Positions 13,255 to 17,314 of a stretch of 17,314 bases of DNA are shown here, in pieces; positions within the stretch are counted from its first letter, which is position 1; every line of letters starts with the position of its first letter. The position numbers and the translations under genes were made by a program. The notes under the pieces were generated by a model. It ran no database searches. It was not told the origin of the DNA and was given only the letters and a program-made list of their open reading frames with translations. This DNA is from Acetivibrio sp964466645 (lineage in GTDB: Bacteria; Bacillota; Clostridia; Acetivibrionales; Acetivibrionaceae): NCBI GenBank assembly GCA_964466645.1, contig CAYXPB010000089.1:1-17314 (forward strand). The letters run 5' to 3'.

Positions 13255-15345
13255 ATGATTAAAACAATTATTAAGAGAAACGGAAGAGAAGAAAAATTTC
13301 AACCGGAGAAGATCACTTGGGCTATTTTTAGGGCAGCATCTGCATGTGGTGGAGAAGATTTTACCAAAGCTGAAGCGATATGTAAGCAAACTTTGGATTT
13401 GACAGAGATTACATATAAGGATGCGACACCCACAGTTGAAGAGGTGCAGGATATTGTTGAAAAGGTTTTAATCGAGAACGGACATGCTAAAACTGCCAAG
13501 GCTTTTATATTATACAGAGAAAAACGCAAAAGTGCCAGAGACCTTAATGCTTTAGTAGGTGCAACAATAGATATGTTTTCCGACTATCTTGGGGACAGAG
13601 ATTGGAATATTAAGGAGAATGCCAATACGCAAAAGAGTGTTAATGGTCTTAATAATTATATAAGAGAGTCTTTTACAAAGAAATACTGGCTTCATGAAAT
13701 ATATCCTACAGAGGTTCGCGAAGCTCATGAAAATGGAGATTGCCATATTCATGATTTGGGCTTTTTCGGTCCATATTGCGCAGGATGGGATTTAAGACAG
13801 CTCTTACTTGATGGCTTTGGTGGTGTTGAAGGAAAAGTAGAGAGCAATCCGGCCAAACATTTGAGATCATTTTTAGGACAAATTGTAAATTCTACCTTCA
13901 CTACTCAAGGTGAAACAGCAGGAGCACAAGCATGGTCTAGCTTTGATACATATTGTGCACCTTTTATACACTATGATAACATGACTTACAGTCAGGTAAA
14001 ACAGTGTATTCAAGAATTTATATTCAACATAAACGTACCTACAAGAGTGGGTTTTCAATGCCCCTTTTCAAACCTGACTTTTGATATAACGGTGCCTGGC
14101 ACCCTTAAGGACGAACCGGTTATAATAGGCGGAAAGTATATGAAAGAAAGTTACAAGGATTTCCAGGAGGAAATGGACATTTTCAACAGGGCTTTTTGTG
14201 ATGTAATGCTTGAAGGCGATTCAAAGGGCAGAGTTTTTACTTTCCCAATACCCACAATTAATATCACTAAAAGTTTTGATTGGAATAATTCTGTGGTAGA
14301 TGAATTCATGAAAATAACCTGTAAATATGGAATACCTTACTTTGCTAATTATGTGAATTCCGACCTTTCGCCAGAGGATGCAATCTCAATGTGTTGTCGT
14401 CTAAGGCTTGACACAACTGAATTGAGGAAAAGAGGAGGAGGCCTATTCGGAAGTAATCCCCTTACCGGTTCAATTGGAGTATTTACAATAAACCTTGCTA
14501 GGATAGGTTTTCTTTCAAAATCGGAAAGTGAATTTAAGGCAAGGCTTTGGAGACTTGCCAACATTGGTAAGACTTCATTAGAGATAAAGAGAAAAATTAT
14601 CGAACAGCAGTCGCAAAAGGGTCTATATCCTTATTCAACACATTATTTGAGGAATATTAATGAAAGAACAGGTCAATATTGGTACAACCATTTCAATACA
14701 ATCGGTATTATTGGCATGAATGAAGCTTTATTGAATTTTATGGGTAAGGATATTACTACAAAAGAAGGCCAGAAGTTTTCAATTGAAATAATGCACTACT
14801 TAAGAGAAGTGCTTGTAGAGTTTCAAAATGAAACAGGACACTTTTATAACCTTGAAGCTACTCCGGCAGAAGGTACTTCTTACAGACTTGCTCAAATTGA
14901 CAAGAAGAAGTATCCTAATATAATAACAGCAGGAGAGGAAACTCCCTATTATACAAATTCAACACAGCTTCCTGTCGAATATACTGATGACATATTCGAG
15001 GCAATGCAATTGCAAGATGAATTGCAATCGCTTTATACAGGGGGGACAGTGCAACATTTGTATCTTGGAGAAAGCATTGAAGACATTGAGGTGTGCAAAA
15101 ATCTAATTAAGAAGGTTTTTGGCGATTATAAAATGCCATATATTTCGATAACACCTACTTTTAGTATATGTAAGGATCATGGTTATATAAAAGGGGAGCA
15201 TTTTAGCTGCCCAGAGTGCGGTGAAATTACCGAAGTATGGTCAAGGGTAACGGGATATTTAAGACCGGTAGCCAACTATAATATAGGAAAAAAAGAAGAG
15301 TACACAGGAAGAAAGAAATTTGTATTAGCGGAGAAGATATCATGA
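13255..15345 (+). CDS. nrdD: Anaerobic (class III) ribonucleoside-triphosphate reductase
   Basis: NrdD reduces ribonucleoside triphosphates to deoxy forms using an oxygen-sensitive glycyl radical. At 696 residues it is full length. An N-terminal ATP-cone (about 3-95, 'IIKRNGREEKFQPEKITWAIFRAA') senses ATP/dATP. The ten-stranded barrel carries Cys175 ('GPYCAGWDLR') and the thiyl-radical region 'SMCCRLRLD' (Cys380/381). A zinc site near the end is formed by Cys639, His642, Cys652 and Cys655 ('ICKDHGYIKGEHFSCPEC'). The glycyl radical is Gly667 in 'RVTGYLRPV'. AGGAG precedes the ATG with good spacing. It overlaps nrdG by four bases. Control is by the upstream NrdR boxes and B12 riboswitch. Confidence 0.97.
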   Translation: MIKTIIKRNGREEKFQPEKITWAIFRAASACGGEDFTKAEAICKQTLDLTEITYKDATPTVEEVQDIVEKVLIENGHAKTAKAFILYREKRKSARDLNALVGATIDMFSDYLGDRDWNIKENANTQKSVNGLNNYIRESFTKKYWLHEIYPTEVREAHENGDCHIHDLGFFGPYCAGWDLRQLLLDGFGGVEGKVESNPAKHLRSFLGQIVNSTFTTQGETAGAQAWSSFDTYCAPFIHYDNMTYSQVKQCIQEFIFNINVPTRVGFQCPFSNLTFDITVPGTLKDEPVIIGGKYMKESYKDFQEEMDIFNRAFCDVMLEGDSKGRVFTFPIPTINITKSFDWNNSVVDEFMKITCKYGIPYFANYVNSDLSPEDAISMCCRLRLDTTELRKRGGGLFGSNPLTGSIGVFTINLARIGFLSKSESEFKARLWRLANIGKTSLEIKRKIIEQQSQKGLYPYSTHYLRNINERTGQYWYNHFNTIGIIGMNEALLNFMGKDITTKEGQKFSIEIMHYLREVLVEFQNETGHFYNLEATPAEGTSYRLAQIDKKKYPNIITAGEETPYYTNSTQLPVEYTDDIFEAMQLQDELQSLYTGGTVQHLYLGESIEDIEVCKNLIKKVFGDYKMPYISITPTFSICKDHGYIKGEHFSCPECGEITEVWSRVTGYLRPVANYNIGKKEEYTGRKKFVLAEKIS

Positions 15346-16025
15346 AGATAAATGGAATGCAGAAGAATTCCTTCGTGGATTACCCAGGGAAAATTAGCGC
15401 AGTGCTATTTACCCCCGGTTGTAATATGGATTGTTTTTATTGCCATAACAGAATTTTGTTAGACGGCAGTTATGAAAATTTAATTAGTTCTAAAGATGTT
15501 TTGACATTTTTAGAGAGCAGAAAGGGGTTCCTTGACGGAGTCGTTGTGAGCGGGGGAGAGCCGACACTCCAAAAGGGGCTCCTGCCCTTTTTAAGGCTCA
15601 TAAAAAGTCTAGGATACCCTATAAAGCTTGATACAAATGGTACAAACCCAGATGTGATAAAAGAATGTTTGGATGAAGGGTTGTTGGATTATATTGCAAT
15701 GGATTTCAAGGCTCCTCTAAATAAGTATAAAGATATATGCGGAACAGAAGTGGATTTAGACAATATTATGAGAAGCGTAGATTTGATTATTAACAGTGGT
15801 ATCAGCTATGAGTTCAGAACAACACTAGCTCAAGGACTTGATTTAGATGATATAGTGGAAATTGCAAAACAAATAAGAGGAGCAAAGCTCTATGTTTTGC
15901 AAAGATGCCGGAACGAAGCTGAAGAAGGGTTAGGGTACAGTGCAGATTCAATTGATTATTTGCTAGGTAGGATAAAGAATATTGTAAATGCTGTTGAAAC
16001 AAGGGGAATGAGCTTTTGTGCATAG
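15342..16025 (+). CDS. nrdG: Anaerobic ribonucleotide reductase-activating radical-SAM protein
   Basis: NrdG uses a [4Fe-4S] cluster and AdoMet to abstract hydrogen from the C-terminal glycine of NrdD, releasing 5'-deoxyadenosine and methionine. The cluster motif is Cys27-x3-Cys31-x2-Cys34 ('GCNMDCFYCHN'), and 'VVSGGEPTLQKGL' (68-80) is the AdoMet-amino-group motif. 'LDTNGTNPDVIKECL' and 'DYIAMDFKAPLNKY' continue the radical-SAM barrel. At 227 residues it is longer than the E. coli enzyme and fits the larger NrdG subfamily common in clostridia and archaea. The ATG overlaps the nrdD stop (ATGA) with GGAGAAG upstream, ensuring coupled synthesis. No clear terminator follows; only an all-AT stretch is present at 16030-16050. 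Confidence 0.95.
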   Translation: MKINGMQKNSFVDYPGKISAVLFTPGCNMDCFYCHNRILLDGSYENLISSKDVLTFLESRKGFLDGVVVSGGEPTLQKGLLPFLRLIKSLGYPIKLDTNGTNPDVIKECLDEGLLDYIAMDFKAPLNKYKDICGTEVDLDNIMRSVDLIINSGISYEFRTTLAQGLDLDDIVEIAKQIRGAKLYVLQRCRNEAEEGLGYSADSIDYLLGRIKNIVNAVETRGMSFCA

Positions 16026-16052
16026 AATGTAATAAATTTTTTTATTTAAATA

Positions 16053-16081
16053 TTGATTTTGATGCAAAACAGATGTATACT
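16053..16081 (+). promoter_or_regulatory. Probable promoter of the tyrosine recombinase
   Basis: TTGATT (16053-16058), a 17-base spacer and TATACT (16076-16081) give a reasonable sigma-A promoter, with a start near 16088. A nine-base direct repeat AACAGATGT (16068-16076 and 16094-16102, 26 bp apart) overlaps the -10 and the leader and could be a protein-binding site. Confidence 0.45.
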
Positions 16082-16130
16082 TTTATTATAACGAACAGAT
16101 GTTTGGTGTAATAAAGTGGGTGTAAGTTTT

Positions 16131-17186
16131 ATGTTTATGCATGTAAAGAAGTATTCTGAAGGTTTTTTATCGGTTAAATTACCTTATTCTGTGGAAAATG
16201 TTGAAAAAATTAGAAAAGTCTCTGGACGAAAGTGGGTAAAGTCTCATAAAATATGGATAGTACCGGATAATAAGGACACAGTTAGTTTATTATCCCGGTT
16301 ATTTGGTAGTGAAAATGTTTTTTTTGAAACCTTTGAATATGACAAAGGTACTTTGATTGAGTTGAAAGAAGAACTAAAGCTTAGAAACTATAGCACAAAG
16401 ACTCAAAAAGCCTATCTAGGTCATGTGAGAAGATTATTGCAGTTTCAAAAGAAAGATGTTAGCGAGATAAAAAAAGAAGATATAAAGATGTATTTGCTGA
16501 AATTACTTGATCAAGGCAGGTCAGCAGTATATATAGACCAAGCAATAAGTGCGTTTAAGTTTTTATATGTCAATTTAAAAGGTGCTAATGATACAGATTA
16601 TGATATCAAGTGTCCAAAAAGGGGGCAAACACTACCGAGTGTTTTGAATGCAAATGAAGTATATAAGGTTATTGAATCGATTGATAATTTAAAGCATAGA
16701 GCTATTATTATGTTGATTTATTCTGCAGGATTAAGAGTGAGTGAAGCAGCTCGACTAAAGGTTGAAGATATAGACAGTAGCAGAAATCTGATTTATGTTA
16801 AGGATGCGAAAGGTAAAAAGGATAGATATACTCTTTTATCAACTATTACTTTGGATTTATTAAGGCAATATTTTAAGATATACAAACCTGGATACTGGTT
16901 GTTTGAAGGTCAAAATAAGAAAGATCATATAACAGACCGAAGTATACAGAAAGTTTTTGAAAGAGCTGCTTTTAAAGCGGGTGTAAAAAAGAAGGTTTCA
17001 GTTCATACTCTGAGGCACTCTTTTGCAACCCACTTACTAGATAATGGAACTAATTTACGATACATACAGGAATTGCTAGGACACGCAAGTCCCACTACAA
17101 CAGAAAGATATACGCATGTGAGCGAAATGAGCTTTGCAAAAATTCAAAGTCCTTTAGATCGAATTATGAACAAAGTTAAGCCATAG
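16131..17186 (+). CDS. XerC/D-like tyrosine recombinase with extra N-terminal domain
   Basis: This is a site-specific integrase/recombinase. Residue numbers here count from the upstream GTG at 16116; I prefer ATG 16131, eight bases after AGTGGGTG, giving 351 residues. Catalytic residues are Arg207 ('SAGLRVSEAARLK'), a lysine in the beta-turn 'DAKGKKDRYTLL', His297 and Arg300 ('HTLRHSFATHLL'), His323 ('LLGHAS') and the nucleophile Tyr332 ('ERYTHV'). All are present, so it should be active. A core-binding SAM-like domain occupies about 78-165 ('LKEELKLRNYSTKTQKAYLGHVRRLLQF'). Before it lies an extra 60-70 residue segment, 'KKYSEGFLSVKLPYSVENVEKIRKVSGRKWVKSHKIWIVP', which resembles the W-rich HARP-like pattern and may bind DNA. 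The C-terminal half also resembles integron integrases, but I see no integron-specific insertion. Its own promoter separates it from nrdG. Confidence 0.88.
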   Translation: MFMHVKKYSEGFLSVKLPYSVENVEKIRKVSGRKWVKSHKIWIVPDNKDTVSLLSRLFGSENVFFETFEYDKGTLIELKEELKLRNYSTKTQKAYLGHVRRLLQFQKKDVSEIKKEDIKMYLLKLLDQGRSAVYIDQAISAFKFLYVNLKGANDTDYDIKCPKRGQTLPSVLNANEVYKVIESIDNLKHRAIIMLIYSAGLRVSEAARLKVEDIDSSRNLIYVKDAKGKKDRYTLLSTITLDLLRQYFKIYKPGYWLFEGQNKKDHITDRSIQKVFERAAFKAGVKKKVSVHTLRHSFATHLLDNGTNLRYIQELLGHASPTTTERYTHVSEMSFAKIQSPLDRIMNKVKP

Positions 17187-17205
17187 TTTTATATACGAAA
17201 GTTTT

Positions 17206-17240
17206 TTCGGTAATGCAAGATAAAACTGTACATTACCGAA
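17206..17240. repeat. 10-bp perfect inverted repeat downstream of the recombinase
   Basis: TTCGGTAATG (17206-17215) and CATTACCGAA (17231-17240) are exact inverses separated by 15 bases. No T run follows on either strand in the right place for a terminator, so a recombinase or regulator binding site is a better, unproven, reading. Confidence 0.6.
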
Positions 17241-17281
17241 CTTGGTACGGAGATTGGAAGATATATGATATTCCCTGTATT

Positions 17282-17300
17282 CCGACGCGTCCTGCGTCGG
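17282..17300. repeat. GC-rich hairpin near the right window edge
   Basis: CCGACGC and GCGTCGG form a perfect seven-pair stem around the loop GTCCT. The GC content is far above the surroundings and no T tract follows within five bases. Just upstream an imperfect nested palindrome pairs CGGA (17248-17251) with TCCG (17281-17284) and GGAA (17256-17259) with TTCC (17271-17274). Confidence 0.6.
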
Positions 17301-17314
17301 TTGGTGAGAAAGGC

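Noticed and set aside
17206..17240. Terminator of the recombinase gene
   Set aside because: The stem is good but the loop is 15 bases and no T tract follows on the plus strand.
17187..17314. Integron attC site
   Set aside because: Palindromes are present, but I could not find the paired core motifs (RYYYAAC/GTTRRRY) in the right positions, and the recombinase shows no integron-specific insertion.
1..17314. CRISPR array, tRNA or rRNA genes
   Set aside because: No regularly spaced identical repeats and no recognisable tRNA or rRNA segments on either strand.

Overview
The window is AT-rich bacterial DNA with strong AGGAGG-type ribosome binding sites. It carries sporulation-associated genes (two CotF-like coat proteins, a YteA-type zinc-finger protein), a Gram-positive division cluster (sepF-ylmG-ylmH-divIVA), an oxygen-sensitive class III ribonucleotide reductase and B12-dependent methionine synthesis. 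Together these point to a strictly anaerobic, spore-forming clostridium. A relative of the Ruminiclostridium/Acetivibrio group is my best guess, but I cannot prove the genus from this sequence.

Layout. (1) 2-5087, plus strand: a tightly packed run of a 5'-truncated HlyD-like membrane protein, ylmE, sepF, ylmG, ylmH, divIVA and aroB, ending at a hairpin terminator at 5167. (2) 5243-7240, minus strand: mtnP then mtnA, the first two steps of 5'-methylthioadenosine salvage. (3) 7487-8464, plus strand: a YteA-family C4 zinc-finger protein and a small acidic protein. (4) 8710-9157, minus strand: two small spore-coat-like proteins. (5) 9438-12516, plus strand: a split B12-dependent methionine synthase, with the reactivation domain and the catalytic MetH core as adjacent genes. 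(6) 12517-13254: a 738-base gap with a possible tiny ORF, a sigma-A promoter overlapped by a pair of NrdR boxes, and a cobalamin riboswitch. (7) 13255-16025: nrdD and nrdG, which this region controls. (8) 16131-17186: a tyrosine recombinase with an unusual N-terminal domain, followed by a densely palindromic stretch running to the window edge.

The metabolic genes form a theme. MetH uses cobalamin to make methionine; mtnP/mtnA recover the sulfur nucleoside by-product of AdoMet use and may also handle the 5'-deoxyadenosine made by radical-SAM enzymes such as NrdG; and nrdDG, a B12-independent ribonucleotide reductase, sits under a B12 riboswitch. This last arrangement implies that the cell also has a B12-dependent class II reductase elsewhere.

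The least expected feature is a family of short, AT-rich, inverted-repeat-ended elements. Five copies, all in the same orientation, occupy the intergenic gaps between 6.3 and 9.4 kb. They resemble MITEs, carry a duplicated motif at the left end, and abut or bracket the mtnPA, yteA and coat genes. No transposase of their own is visible in the window.
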